64,000 nt of DNA. Source: Liquorilactobacillus capillatus DSM 19910. Its GTDB lineage: Bacteria > Bacillota > Bacilli > Lactobacillales > Lactobacillaceae. Below the pieces are notes generated by a model. The model was not told where the DNA came from, did no database searches, and was given only the letters and a program-made list of their open reading frames with translations. Both the position numbers and the translations under genes were made by a program. Below are positions 35,675 through 44,856 of this stretch, piece by piece; position 1 is the first letter of the stretch; every line of letters starts with the position of its first letter. The stretch spans positions 1 to 64,000 of the forward strand of contig NZ_AZEF01000013.1 of the NCBI RefSeq assembly GCF_001434915.1, given 5' to 3'.

Positions 35675-36613
35675 ATGAAAGCAATTGTAATTGATCAATA
35701 TGGGACAGCTGAAGAACTGCATGAAACAGAAATGGAGATTCCTGAAATTGCTGCAGATGAGGTTTTAGTGGAGGTAGCCGCGACCAGTGTGAATCCTATC
35801 GATTGGAAAGCACGTTTAGGGATGCTGAAGAAGATGTTTGCTTGGACGTTCCCCGTGGTTTTAGGTTGGGATCTTGCAGGAACTATTGTTGAGGTTGGAA
35901 AAGATGTTACTTCATTTAAAATTGGGGATCAAGTCTTTGCGCGCCCCGATATTGATGCAAAAGGTAAACGTGGAACATATGCTGAGTTTGCAGCTGTTAA
36001 AGAAGATAAGCTAGCGTTGAAGCCACAGGAGATTTCTTTTGAAGAAGCGGCAGCTATTCCTTTAGCTGGATTGACCGCATGGCAAGTGATTGTTGATCGC
36101 TTAAAAGTTAAAAAAGGTGAGAAGGTCCTAATTCAAGCAGGTGCTGGTGGTGTGGGGATATTTGCTATTCAGATTGCAAAATATTTAGGAGCATATGTTG
36201 CAACAACAGCTAGTCCCCGTAATAATAAATTATTACGGAGTTTGGGAGTAGATGAGATTATCGATTACCATACGACCTCAATTAAGGCTACCTTAAGTGA
36301 TTATGATGCTGTTTTTGATACTGTTGATCAAATAGATGAAGGTTTAAGTATTTTAAAGCCAAGCGGTAGATTAGTTACAATTGCAGGTCAGCCTACTGAA
36401 GAACAAGGATCAAGGACCCAGTCAGTTTCTTCGTGGTGGCTCCAACCTAATGGAGAAGAACTAAGCCTATTAGGTAAGCTAGTTGCTCAAGGTAAAGTTA
36501 AGGTGATAATTGATAGTACTTTTGCGCTGACAGCTAGTGGGTTGCAGGCAGCTCACAAACGTAGCGAGAGTCACCATGCACAAGGAAAAATTATTATTAA
36601 AAATACGAAATAA
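35675..36613 (+). CDS. NADP-dependent zinc-free alcohol dehydrogenase/quinone oxidoreductase
   Basis: 312 residues of the MDR superfamily: GroES-like N-terminal half with VNPIDWKARLG and LGWDLAGTIVEVG, then a Rossmann domain with IQAGAGGVGIFAIQIA. The cysteines expected for catalytic zinc are missing, as in quinone reductases. GAAGGAGAAGAAG precedes the ATG at 35675. It stands alone and is followed by a hairpin. Confidence 0.88.
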   Translation: MKAIVIDQYGTAEELHETEMEIPEIAADEVLVEVAATSVNPIDWKARLGMLKKMFAWTFPVVLGWDLAGTIVEVGKDVTSFKIGDQVFARPDIDAKGKRGTYAEFAAVKEDKLALKPQEISFEEAAAIPLAGLTAWQVIVDRLKVKKGEKVLIQAGAGGVGIFAIQIAKYLGAYVATTASPRNNKLLRSLGVDEIIDYHTTSIKATLSDYDAVFDTVDQIDEGLSILKPSGRLVTIAGQPTEEQGSRTQSVSSWWLQPNGEELSLLGKLVAQGKVKVIIDSTFALTASGLQAAHKRSESHHAQGKIIIKNTK

Positions 36614-36628
36614 ATAATTCCTTTAATA

Positions 36629-36664
36629 TAACAGGCAGTCTCTTAATTTGAGGCTGTTTTTTTA
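36629..36664 (+). terminator. Terminator after the oxidoreductase
   Basis: An imperfect stem (ACAGGCAGTCTC with GAGGCTGT) is followed by seven T residues. Confidence 0.6.
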
Positions 36665-36684
36665 TACTTGAAAAATATCTTTAG

Positions 36685-36745
36685 CTAGTATGCTTTACAA
36701 ACTAGTTAAGGATATGCTATCTTACTAGTATGTTAAACAAACTAG
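36685..36745. promoter_or_regulatory. Paired PadR operators around a promoter
   Basis: Two related 21-mers lie 40 bp apart (36685-36705 and 36725-36745). The second, CTAGTaTGTTaAACAaACTAG, is a near-perfect palindrome; the first shares its outer arms. A -35-like TTTACA lies in the first and a -10-like TATCTT just before the second. They lie immediately upstream of the PadR gene and are probably its autoregulatory sites. Confidence 0.65.
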
Positions 36746-36758
36746 ATGAGAAGGTAGT

Positions 36759-37097
36759 ATGATGGCACAAGATATTTCTAGTCAAATTTTAAAAGGAATC
36801 TTACAAGGCATTATGCTGATGATCTTAGATAAGAAGCCAGAATATGGGTATGGTTTGAGTAAGCAAATGAATATCTATGGTTTAGAAAATCTCCCTAAAG
36901 GAACGATCTATCCGCTGCTGGCAACGATGGAAAGACGTGGGTTGATTGAAGGCAGGCGACAAGCTTCGGTCGAGGGACCTAATCGTAAGTATTATTTTAT
37001 TACAGAAAGGGGCCAGAAGGCTAAGACCGATTTTATTCATGAGTGGAACAAATTACAGGTAACAGTTTCAAAACTAATTAATGAGGAGCGGATTTAA
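36759..37097 (+). CDS. PadR family transcriptional repressor
   Basis: 112 residues with a winged helix: KPEYGYGLSKQMN, GTIYPLLATMERRGLI and a RKYYFITERGQ wing, the PadR-1 pattern without a long C-terminal domain. Two ATG codons (36759 and 36762) follow GAGAAGG. The next gene overlaps its stop by one base. It probably represses its own operon through the paired sites just upstream, and its ligand is unknown. Confidence 0.9.
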   Translation: MMAQDISSQILKGILQGIMLMILDKKPEYGYGLSKQMNIYGLENLPKGTIYPLLATMERRGLIEGRRQASVEGPNRKYYFITERGQKAKTDFIHEWNKLQVTVSKLINEERI

Positions 37098-37948
37098 TGA
37101 AGAAGAGTGAGATTATTGACAAAAATAATCAGCTACGTAAACAGTTAAATTCTACAAATGAAAAATTCTACGAAAATTTATTATTATATGTTCGGTTTAA
37201 GGGAGTAACGCGCGATGAATACGCAGTAGAATCACAGTTACTAACAATTCTACAGGATATTTTAGATGCCCAAGGAGACGGAATCAATGCTGAACAATAT
37301 TTTGGTAAGAATACAAAAGAATTGGCAGATACCTTATTAGCTGAGATTCCGCGGAAACCGTGGGAATTAGTCCGGCTTGTTTTGTTCGTGATTGCAGTCT
37401 ATCTTGCGGCGTGCTTATTACCGGAGCTAGTATACCCACAGAAACCAGCTGATATTGGAAAGTTGATATTATCAGGCGGATATTTTTTTCTAGCAATTAT
37501 AATTGGCTTTAAATATTGGGGAAATTCGATTTATAAAACCGGTTCGCATAAGCATAATAGAGTTGTTAACTTTTTGATCTTATGGATTGTGACTGTTATT
37601 GTGATGACTCCCGGTTTTTTAATTAATATGTTTGTTAAAACGCCACTGCGGTTTCGCTTGATTGGTTGGAGCGGGATCCTAGTGATTGGTATTTTCTTAA
37701 CCGTTGGATTATTTATTTTTGGGAGACAAAAGAATAAAGAGATCGGCTGGCCGTTTGTTATTTTCGGCATGGGAGTTGGACTATTAGGAATAGCGATGCG
37801 TCTACCTCAAATAGGTCCTTTATTAAGTGAAACAACGACTGGAAAGTACCTGTCAGTAGGGGCTTTAATAGGAATGCTAGTATTATTTTGGGTGCTAAAT
37901 GTTTATATAGCTAGGAGAGGTATAAAAAATAAGAAAGACAGGCAGTAA
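37097..37948 (+). CDS. DUF1129 family membrane protein
   Basis: 283 residues. An N-terminal cytoplasmic region (NNQLRKQLNSTNEKFYENLL) typical of DUF1129 precedes about six membrane helices. The family is often found behind a PadR gene in lactobacilli, as here. Function is unknown; a stress-responsive envelope role is often assumed. The stop codon lies inside a perfect 10-bp hairpin (37937-37960). Confidence 0.8.
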   Translation: MKKSEIIDKNNQLRKQLNSTNEKFYENLLLYVRFKGVTRDEYAVESQLLTILQDILDAQGDGINAEQYFGKNTKELADTLLAEIPRKPWELVRLVLFVIAVYLAACLLPELVYPQKPADIGKLILSGGYFFLAIIIGFKYWGNSIYKTGSHKHNRVVNFLILWIVTVIVMTPGFLINMFVKTPLRFRLIGWSGILVIGIFLTVGLFIFGRQKNKEIGWPFVIFGMGVGLLGIAMRLPQIGPLLSETTTGKYLSVGALIGMLVLFWVLNVYIARRGIKNKKDRQ

Positions 37949-37960
37949 AGACTGCCTGTC
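37937..37960. terminator. Hairpin at the end of the DUF1129 gene
   Basis: GACAGGCAGT and ACTGCCTGTC form a perfect 10-bp stem with a 4-nt loop that contains part of the stop codon. No T tract follows on the plus strand, so efficiency is uncertain. Confidence 0.5.
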
Positions 37961-38071
37961 AAAAAGGTAAGATTATGGACTAATAGATCAATACTGAAGG
38001 CAAAGTATACTTTTGGACTGATAATCGTAAATATTATTGTATTCCATTTTATAACAAAGGAGCATTAATAG

Positions 38072-38600
38072 ATGAGTGAGTATATAGTCAGACAGTATAA
38101 AAAAGATAATTTGCAGATTATTGCAGATTTTTTAATAGAAAATAGTGCATATCAAGTAAATGAAAGTGAATTAACGTCTCAAAATATTGAACTTTCATTT
38201 AAGGTAAAAGAAATTGAGCGATTTTATCTTCTTTTTCATGGTAACAAGCTTATAGGTACAACCAGGATGTTTAATTACATTTATTCCGCAAAACAATTTC
38301 AAAATGGAATTTATAGCGGATTTTTATTGCTTGATCCAACTGAACGGAATAGTTCAGCTATCAAAGTATTAGTTGATGCAACCCATTGAACCCAAGAGTC
38401 TTACTTATTATTCAGAAATTAAGATTGAAAACAAGGCATCACTACAACTATCTCACTTAAACGGATACGTTGAGTCCCTGAATACATGGGAAGACCCTGG
38501 CCATTATATATTGTTAATGAGTGACCTAGCAAAAATTAAGCACTCCATTAAAAATGTTTCTAATCTTCTACGAGTGAGCTCGGATATCCCTAATGTTTAA
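38072..38600 (+). pseudogene. Frameshifted GNAT-type acetyltransferase-like gene
   Basis: AAAGGAGCATTAATAG precedes an ATG. The first frame ends at 38389 after about 105 codons; a second frame from about 38380 continues with coding-like sequence (PKSLTYYSEIKIENKASLQL, as in acetyltransferases) to 38600. Joining the frames gives one plausible product of about 175 residues, so a single frameshift near 38380 most likely broke the gene. A sequencing error is the alternative. Confidence 0.55.
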
Positions 38601-38816
38601 GGGTTCAATTTGGGTTAAAAACGAAGGGTATCGGGCAAATTTTTTATTAGATAAACAACCATTGAAAACTACGATCCAGAACGAACATTCGTGGCAAACT
38701 AGCTGCAAAACGCTCTGTTTGGAAACTCATAAGATAAATTAAAAAGTGAATACTTTATCTTGTTTTTGTGTGTAATTAGTATTGCACCTATTCTATTATA
38801 AAATATTAAGAAAAAA

Positions 38817-39488
38817 CTATTTCAGCAAGGACATCCTACCGTCAATAATCTGATAAATTTTATCCGCATTCTTTTTTAGACGCATATCATGAGTAACAAC
38901 GATGATTACTTTGTTTCGTTTGTGAGCGAGTGTTTTTAGTAGTTTCATTACTTCAGCAGAGCGTTCCGTATCAAGGGCAGCTGTGGGTTCATCTGCTAAG
39001 ATGTATTCTGGATCCGTGTATAATGCACGCGCAATAGCGACTCGTTGTTTTTGCCCACCGGAAAGCTGGTTAGGGTATTTTTCTTTTAGTGAAATAATAT
39101 CTAGATCTGTAAGTAATTGATCTAAATCTTGAGGCGATATATTCGTTTTTTTGACTTTATCGGCCAGCGTAAATTGTTCTTTAACAGATAAAAACGGTAC
39201 GAGGTTATATGATTGAAGGATAAATCCAATTTTATTTAACCGAAGTTGCGACTGTTCTTTTCTATTAAGTCGAGTGATAGCTTCGTTATTGAGCGTTACG
39301 TTACCCGAAGTTGGGGTCTGTAGTCCGCCTGCAATAGTTAAGAAAGTGGTTTTTCCAGAGCCAGATGGGCCGACAACTAGAATTAATTCTCCACTATTAG
39401 CTTCAAAGTCTATATTCTCCAGAGCAACATAGCGGCTGCTGCCGGAGCCGAAGACTTTATTAACTGATGAAAAAATAAGATTTGACAT
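38817..39488 (-). CDS. ABC transporter ATPase, HrtA-like
   Basis: 223 residues with Walker A GPSGSGKTT near 40, Q-loop, signature LSGGQKQR, Walker B YILADEPTAALD and H-loop VVTHD. It belongs to the LolD/MacB/HrtA group that pairs with FtsX-type permeases. It follows the permease gene by 2 bp on the same strand. CGGAGGATAGAT precedes the ATG. In related bacteria such pairs export haem or membrane-toxic compounds; the substrate here is inferred. Confidence 0.88.
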   Translation of the reverse strand: MSNLIFSSVNKVFGSGSSRYVALENIDFEANSGELILVVGPSGSGKTTFLTIAGGLQTPTSGNVTLNNEAITRLNRKEQSQLRLNKIGFILQSYNLVPFLSVKEQFTLADKVKKTNISPQDLDQLLTDLDIISLKEKYPNQLSGGQKQRVAIARALYTDPEYILADEPTAALDTERSAEVMKLLKTLAHKRNKVIIVVTHDMRLKKNADKIYQIIDGRMSLLK

Positions 39489-39490
39489 AT

Positions 39491-40525
39491 CTATCCTCCG
39501 ATTACTTTATAGGGATCGACTTTTGCTATTTGATAGATTGGAATAATACTGCCGAACAGTGACATAAGGACAATACCGACACTAGTTGAGATAATATTAG
39601 CTATATTGATAACAATAGGAACTTCGCTAGGTAACAGAAGTGCAGTAATAAAACCAAATATAATGGCAACTATAACACCGAATATGGAGATAATTAAGGA
39701 CTGAGATAAGGTGTTCAACGTTAAGAATTTTGTTGGGATCCCTTGAGCTTTTAGTACACCATAGTTTGGGAGTTTCTGAATTGTTAGAATATATAGAAAG
39801 ATTGAGATGACAATAAAAATAATAATATAAAGAAAACTAATCATAAAATTAAAAGTCATATTTTGAGCACTATAACCGGGTAGTTTATTAATAAACTGAT
39901 CTTTACTTAGGACTAAAGCGTTTGTGGGTTGCTTAATTTTCTTTTTAGATGTTAGCAGTGCATTAATTGTTCCTCGAGTCAGTGGCTTAATTGTTGTAAA
40001 AGAAGTATATACCACGGGCGTTGCGCTGAGAGTAGCCTGAGGTGTAAAGCCCGCAATACGCAATTTAACATCGGAGTTATTTAAGTATAGGGTATCCCCA
40101 ATTTTAAAACCCGCTGTTTTGAATATATCTGATACAAGGACTGTTCCTTTGGTAGTGAATTTTTTTCCATCAATAACAGAAAGGTTTTTATAGATAAACG
40201 AGTGTTTAGAAATAGCAATAATTGTCGAATTTTCCTTTAACCCACTTTTGGCTTTTACGATGGAACTATATTGTGAAATAGGGGTTCCGCTAGTGGATCT
40301 AATTGTCTGATTAGATAGGAATGATTGTGCCAATCGACCTTCAGAATCTTTATCCAGCACAATAGTTTCAGCTCCCCATTCATTAACGGCAGCTTTATTG
40401 AGACTGGCTAGACCAGAAGATAGGCCAGTTAGAATAATGAGTAAATAACTTACTAAAAATATTAGTTCAATTACTAACGAGTAACGCAACTTTTCGTACC
40501 ACATCTCTTTAACAGCTAGAAACAT
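39491..40525 (-). CDS. FtsX-type ABC permease, HrtB-like
   Basis: 344 residues: a first helix (about 13-38), an extracytoplasmic domain, and three C-terminal helices with the FtsX motif (YILTIQKLPNYGVLKAQGIP). The start (LAVKEMWYEKLRYSLVI) and the DPYKVIGG end resemble HrtB, the haem-efflux permease. The ATG at 40525 follows GAGGAGAATAAT; the longer frame starting at 40600 has no ribosome site. It is first in the two-gene operon with the ATPase. Confidence 0.85.
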   Translation of the reverse strand: MFLAVKEMWYEKLRYSLVIELIFLVSYLLIILTGLSSGLASLNKAAVNEWGAETIVLDKDSEGRLAQSFLSNQTIRSTSGTPISQYSSIVKAKSGLKENSTIIAISKHSFIYKNLSVIDGKKFTTKGTVLVSDIFKTAGFKIGDTLYLNNSDVKLRIAGFTPQATLSATPVVYTSFTTIKPLTRGTINALLTSKKKIKQPTNALVLSKDQFINKLPGYSAQNMTFNFMISFLYIIIFIVISIFLYILTIQKLPNYGVLKAQGIPTKFLTLNTLSQSLIISIFGVIVAIIFGFITALLLPSEVPIVINIANIISTSVGIVLMSLFGSIIPIYQIAKVDPYKVIGG

Positions 40526-40842
40526 ATTATTCTCCTCATTTAGTATTTTAATATGGTTAATATTCCAAGGCTTTATTATTATAAAAGTGTCACTTATCAT
40601 TATATAGTATTTAGATTAGTTTGGTTAAAATAAGCTTGGTAAAAAGTCGGACGTGATTTTAGCGAAATAATATGAGCGACTGTAGTCTATTGAGGCTGTA
40701 TAGAAAAGATCTCAAGTTATTTGGTTGGTGTGCAACTGATAGATACTTTGAGAAGACAGCCAGGTTTAGCATATTGAATTAGAGAAGAAAGGAAAAAATG
40801 GAATTACCTGAGGTTTTAAAATTAAATTAGATTGAAGAAAAA

Positions 40843-41130
40843 ATGGTCACAACAAAAACTTACGAAAGAATTGCATATTTTACGACAATCAATTTCGAAA
40901 TGAAAATGTGGTGCAGTATTACCATTATTTGTGGTGTAATAATAGCTGTGAAATTTTATATAATGTCTGTTTTCATGCAAATTGGAGAGGGGATAATAAC
41001 AAAATGGATAGAGTTACCTGAAACTTTAGTAGCAGTTGGGCTGGCTTGTTCAATTAATTGGCATAAACTTACAACAGCCCTTTCTAAGATTAGTTTGTTG
41101 CTGCTTGTTTTAGTTGCTTTATATATATAG
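40843..41130 (+). CDS. Small membrane protein, unknown
   Basis: 95 residues with about three hydrophobic segments (25-47, 60-72, 78-95). GAAGAAAAA precedes the ATG. No family is recognised and there is no close neighbour on the same strand. It may be a genuine small gene or a remnant. Confidence 0.4.
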   Translation: MVTTKTYERIAYFTTINFEMKMWCSITIICGVIIAVKFYIMSVFMQIGEGIITKWIELPETLVAVGLACSINWHKLTTALSKISLLLLVLVALYI

Positions 41131-41412
41131 CCTGATATTTATGAATTTATTGCTGGCTATATTAGTGGGGTGAACAATTACAGATTCTAAAAATATGGTT
41201 TTTAATCTGGGTTAAGCTACTTTAAGTAATATGGGAAAATGGTTAGTATTGGGTAATGATAGTGCAATAATATTTTTAGGTACTTGAAATACTTCATAAT
41301 TATTGTGTAAGAAAAACAATAATTATGGAGTATTTTATGCGTATTTGTAGGTTAATTTACGCCAAACAAGGAGCTGTAATTGTAATATTTATTGTAAGCA
41401 GTCAGGGCATAC

Positions 41413-42360
41413 TTAGTTGCTTAGCCAGTCTTGAGCACTTTTTAAAGGATGCGTACTGTATTGTTGAGGTATAATTTTGTCATTTAAAAAATAGTTACCA
41501 TTCCGTGTCCGAATACCACTAGTGGTTAAGTTTATTTGTCTTCCGTCAAAAAGGGTGTATGTTTGATTGACACTTGTATAACCAGCAGTTGGGCTGCCAA
41601 AGAATTTCACATTAGGTAGTCCTTGTAATGATAGAGCAGTTAGTTCGCCAGAACTAGCGGTTCCCTTATTTATAATTACAGCAATTTTTCTATGGAGTAA
41701 TTTCTGAGGACGCTGGACTTTAACCATAGAACTGCCAGCATTAATCATTGAACCAAAAAGTCTAATTGGGGTAACTTTTCCTGATTTGCCAACAAAAGAA
41801 AAAATTTTCCCGTTAGGAATTAATGCTGAGATACCTCCGATCATAGGCCCCATATCTCCACCAGTATTATCACGCAAGTCTAAGATAATCTTCGAAGGTC
41901 GATTTTTTTGAAGAGCCTCATTGACTTTATTGGCATAAGCATTACCCTGCTTAATTGAACCTGTAAACTCAGGTTCGTGGATGTATAAGAAATTTGTGTA
42001 TTTTATAAGAGGCGGGTTTGAATGAAATTGGTTAATTTTATCTTGCTGTGTTTGGATGTTTACGAAAGAATGTTTTCCTCCTGCTATTTTTAGTGCGGTA
42101 TTTAGAATAGGTATTATTTGTTGATAGTTCTGTTTCTTATTAATTTGATCCAAAGCTCTTTTTTTAGCAAGTTGCCATCTCTTACGATTAGTATAGATGC
42201 CATTTCTATCTATTTTATCGATAGCTGTTTTGCCGTATTCTTCAGCGGACGGTGGGAAAAGGTAGACATTAAATTTTGGCCCATAACGATATAAACCGTA
42301 GACTATAATGACAATTAATGTTAAAAAAACGCTAATTAAGCTAGTTTTTCTATGCTGCAT
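41413..42360 (-). CDS. S41 family (tail-specific protease-like) peptidase, membrane-anchored
   Basis: 315 residues: a membrane helix (about 8-26), then a peptidase domain with LDLRDNTGGDMG, the nucleophile region INKGTASSGELTALSL and SPTAGYTSVNQ. This is the S41 core without a PDZ domain. It probably acts outside the membrane on envelope peptides. AAGGAAGGAATC precedes the ATG. A probable non-coding transcript lies upstream on the same strand. Confidence 0.85.
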   Translation of the reverse strand: MQHRKTSLISVFLTLIVIIVYGLYRYGPKFNVYLFPPSAEEYGKTAIDKIDRNGIYTNRKRWQLAKKRALDQINKKQNYQQIIPILNTALKIAGGKHSFVNIQTQQDKINQFHSNPPLIKYTNFLYIHEPEFTGSIKQGNAYANKVNEALQKNRPSKIILDLRDNTGGDMGPMIGGISALIPNGKIFSFVGKSGKVTPIRLFGSMINAGSSMVKVQRPQKLLHRKIAVIINKGTASSGELTALSLQGLPNVKFFGSPTAGYTSVNQTYTLFDGRQINLTTSGIRTRNGNYFLNDKIIPQQYSTHPLKSAQDWLSN

Positions 42361-42526
42361 AGTAATTGATTCCTTCCTTTGATGGTTATCTTTTCTGTTC
42401 CCAGCGGACAGACATTGGTATTTTTCTAAGACCTATCTAGTATTCTAAGTAAGAAAGGTAATTAATCCAAGTTACAATGCAGTAAGGAATCTTACAATTT
42501 GTTATTACACAGGTTATCTACCAGCG

Positions 42527-42802
42527 CACAAAAAAACAGCCCAGCAAGATAAGTTTAAGCTCTTTACACTTCACCTGTATCTTTCGATCTAATTAACCTA
42601 ATTTTTAACAATCTTAAATCTCTTCAAAATCATCATCAATTTATTAATTATCTCGCTGGACTGCTGCTTCATAAGGGATAGTCAAACTCTAACCTCTTTT
42701 CTAACTGCCTTACGACAGCTTTTTTAACCTCAGCTACTATATCTATTTATTAGCCTAGCGCCAAGGTTCAGTCATAGCGTTTGCTATAACCCCTTACACT
42801 CT
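42527..42802 (-). ncRNA. Candidate structured non-coding RNA or leader
   Basis: On the minus strand a promoter-like TTGCAT, 16 bp, TATAAT lies at about 42806-42833, overlapping a near-consensus cre site (42828-42841). About 270 bases downstream an element pairs over distance: CCAGCGAGATAA with TTATCTTGCTGG (one G-U pair), then GGCTGTTTTTTTGTG as a terminator. No coding frame spans it. It lies upstream of the S41 protease gene. No known RNA family is recognised. Confidence 0.35.
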
Positions 42803-43021
42803 GTATTATATATGATATTTATTTTTATGCAAGCGATTACACTTAGAAGAGAATACTTTATAGCTCGATATAAAGGGGCGAATAAGTAGTACCGAAAATT
42901 TATAAAAACACTGCCATTATGTTGTTCAACAATTCATTTTGCAATAGATAATCCTAAACTAATATCTATTACTCGTGAAAAATGTGCATTATATTAGACT
43001 TGTTAAAAAGGCAGTGCTAGC

Positions 43022-43075
43022 ATGGGTGTTGTAGTTGATGTAGTTGCTAATATTGTGTCGCCTACATTCCACTAA
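43022..43075 (+). CDS. 17-residue hydrophobic peptide ORF
   Basis: An ATG begins a peptide MGVVVDVVANIVSPTFH. A terminator (AGACCgCAAC with GTTGgGGTCT, then TTTTTTT) follows at 43099-43131. The valine-rich, SP-containing sequence recalls Fst/Ldr type I toxins but lacks their charged tail. It may be a remnant or chance. Confidence 0.25.
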   Translation: MGVVVDVVANIVSPTFH

Positions 43076-43149
43076 ATCAACTTTTCCTCATTTACAAGAC
43101 CGCAACTTAATAGTTGGGGTCTTTTTTTGTGCAATAAAAAAACCTCTAG

Positions 43150-43770
43150 TTAGAGGTCTGAGATAAAACGAATTGCTTTTCCTAGGATTTTAATAGGATT
43201 TTTCGATGTCGAAACGATAGGGTCATATTTAGGATTATCTGGTAATAATAAAATTAGTTTTTTATTTTTTTTGACGCGTTTTAAAGTTGCTTCATTATCA
43301 TTGGTCAGTAAAACAGCAGCAATTTCTCCGTTTTCAACTTCAGGCTGTTGTCGGATAAGAACATTGGCACCATTAGGAATCGTGGGGGACATTGAATTAC
43401 CCTTAGCTCGTAGATAAAAAAGTTTCCCAGAAGGGAGGCTTTCCTGTGGTTCCTCAATGTAACCATCAACATTCTCTTCGGCAGTAATAGGATCACCACA
43501 AGCAATTACACCAATAATAGGGATTTTAACCACTTTAGTTACAGGTACCATGTTAGTTGGTATTTCAACGCCTAGTAAGTTTTCTGCGGTAGTTCCTAAT
43601 GCTGCAGCAAAACTTTCAAGCCTATTTAAAGGAAAAGTACGCGAACCGTTAAAGTATTTTGAAACGGCTGATTTTGCCATATTAACGCGACGTGCCACTT
43701 CACTGATTGAGAGCTGTTGTTGTTTGGCAAGCTGCTGCATTTGAGCAATAATCTCTGCATTAGATTTCAT
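43150..43770 (-). CDS. S24/LexA-like repressor with N-terminal XRE helix-turn-helix
   Basis: 206 residues. HTH at about 20-45 (SISEVARRVNMAKSAVSKYF), then a cleavable domain: putative self-cleavage site C91-G92 in VIACGDP, catalytic S126 in GNSMSPT and K164 in ATLKRV. Such CI-like proteins respond to RecA filaments. AGGAGGTTCT lies before the ATG. Palindromes upstream (43784-43801 and 43812-43827) are likely operators. It diverges from two small genes, so it may be a prophage remnant or a stress-response switch. Confidence 0.88.
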   Translation of the reverse strand: MKSNAEIIAQMQQLAKQQQLSISEVARRVNMAKSAVSKYFNGSRTFPLNRLESFAAALGTTAENLLGVEIPTNMVPVTKVVKIPIIGVIACGDPITAEENVDGYIEEPQESLPSGKLFYLRAKGNSMSPTIPNGANVLIRQQPEVENGEIAAVLLTNDNEATLKRVKKNKKLILLLPDNPKYDPIVSTSKNPIKILGKAIRFISDL

Positions 43771-43783
43771 AGCAGAACCTCCT

Positions 43784-43827
43784 TAGTAATAATTGTTACT
43801 AGTATAACACTGTTCTTGGTTGCGAAC
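43784..43827. promoter_or_regulatory. Operators between the S24 repressor and the divergent genes
   Basis: TAGTAATAATTGTTACTA (43784-43801) is palindromic at 16 of 18 positions. GTTC and GAAC arms 8 nt apart (43812-43827) form a second dyad. Both lie in the divergent gap beside the repressor start. Confidence 0.55.
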
Positions 43828-43971
43828 AATACTTGTAATGTTAGCAAACCTTTGACAAAAGAAAACGATGGTGTTAAGTTTACGGTGTTCTCTTAAGTGA
43901 ACGAAATACGAAGCGAATATAAAGATAAAGCGGCCACTTATCTATTATTTGCAGAAAACGGGGGGATGTTA

Positions 43972-44160
43972 ATGGCACGAAGAGTTTCTGTTTATGCAAT
44001 TTACCGTGGCGATCATTTTATTGATGTAGGGACACTTCCTGAATTAGCCCAACGAAATAAGTTAGCCATAGGAACACTACTATTTAAAGCTAGCCCAACG
44101 TATGCTCAGCGAACAAAGTATGAAGGATCAGTTCGAGTTTATAAAATTGGTCAATGCTAA
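43972..44160 (+). CDS. Small protein divergent from the S24 repressor
   Basis: 62 residues from the ATG at 43972 (GGGGGATGTTA upstream): MARRVSVYAIYRGDHFIDVG start. It resembles small phage-type regulatory proteins of unknown function. Its position next to an S24 repressor suggests a gene under repressor control. Confidence 0.55.
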   Translation: MARRVSVYAIYRGDHFIDVGTLPELAQRNKLAIGTLLFKASPTYAQRTKYEGSVRVYKIGQC

Positions 44161-44192
44161 TGAAAGAGATAATTGAGGCGGGGGGAAGAAAA

Positions 44193-44570
44193 ATGAAAAA
44201 GCTATGGAAAGCTAACAGAGATAAAACAAGTTTCTGGATCTCATTAGTAACGTTTCTGCTTATTCTTGGGCTAACTTATGCTGAATTTAAACTAACGTTT
44301 TCATTTACCGCTACTGAGATGACGTTAATAACCAGTGTGCTGGGATCTTTTATCATTTTGATTGGAAATATCCTCAATAATAAAATTATTGTTGAGGCCG
44401 GTAAAAGTATTGGCAGTGCTGAGTTCAGCGAAAAAATAGTTAAAACAACTCAAGCAGTAGTCGATATTCAAAAGGACTTAGTGACTTTAAAGAAAACACT
44501 TGAGAACAGTAATACGCAACAGTTTGAACAAAATATTAAAATACAGGAAAAAATAAAAAATGATAAATAG
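44193..44570 (+). CDS. Small membrane protein, unknown
   Basis: 125 residues with two membrane helices (about 13-32 and 42-63) and a C-terminal coiled coil. GGGGGGAAGAAAA precedes the ATG at 44193. It follows the 62-residue gene and is followed by a terminator. Its layout resembles phage-type or stress-linked small membrane proteins; no family is recognised. Confidence 0.5.
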   Translation: MKKLWKANRDKTSFWISLVTFLLILGLTYAEFKLTFSFTATEMTLITSVLGSFIILIGNILNNKIIVEAGKSIGSAEFSEKIVKTTQAVVDIQKDLVTLKKTLENSNTQQFEQNIKIQEKIKNDK

Positions 44571-44593
44571 AATACAGCAAGAAATGTTTTAGA

Positions 44594-44629
44594 ACCTGGG
44601 TCAAAAGCTGATTTTTGACCCAGGTTTTT
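44594..44629 (+). terminator. Terminator after the small membrane protein
   Basis: ACCTGGGTCAAAA and TTTTGACCCAGGT form a perfect 13-bp stem with a short loop, then TTTT. Confidence 0.9.
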
Positions 44630-44856
44630 GCTGATTTTGCATAAAAAGTGTTCCTTAAAAAGTCTGTGTTTGACTTCGAACAACTCCATAACGAGGTACT
44701 TACGATATGTTAATACTTAGATTTTGCCAACTTATATGGCATATTCTTATAGTAGTAACTAAAGAATAGTAATTTAAATATACCGTGACTAAAAAAGGTG
44801 CTAATTCTAACTAAATGAACTATCACCTTCTAAAATTTAAAATATTTCTATTAATT

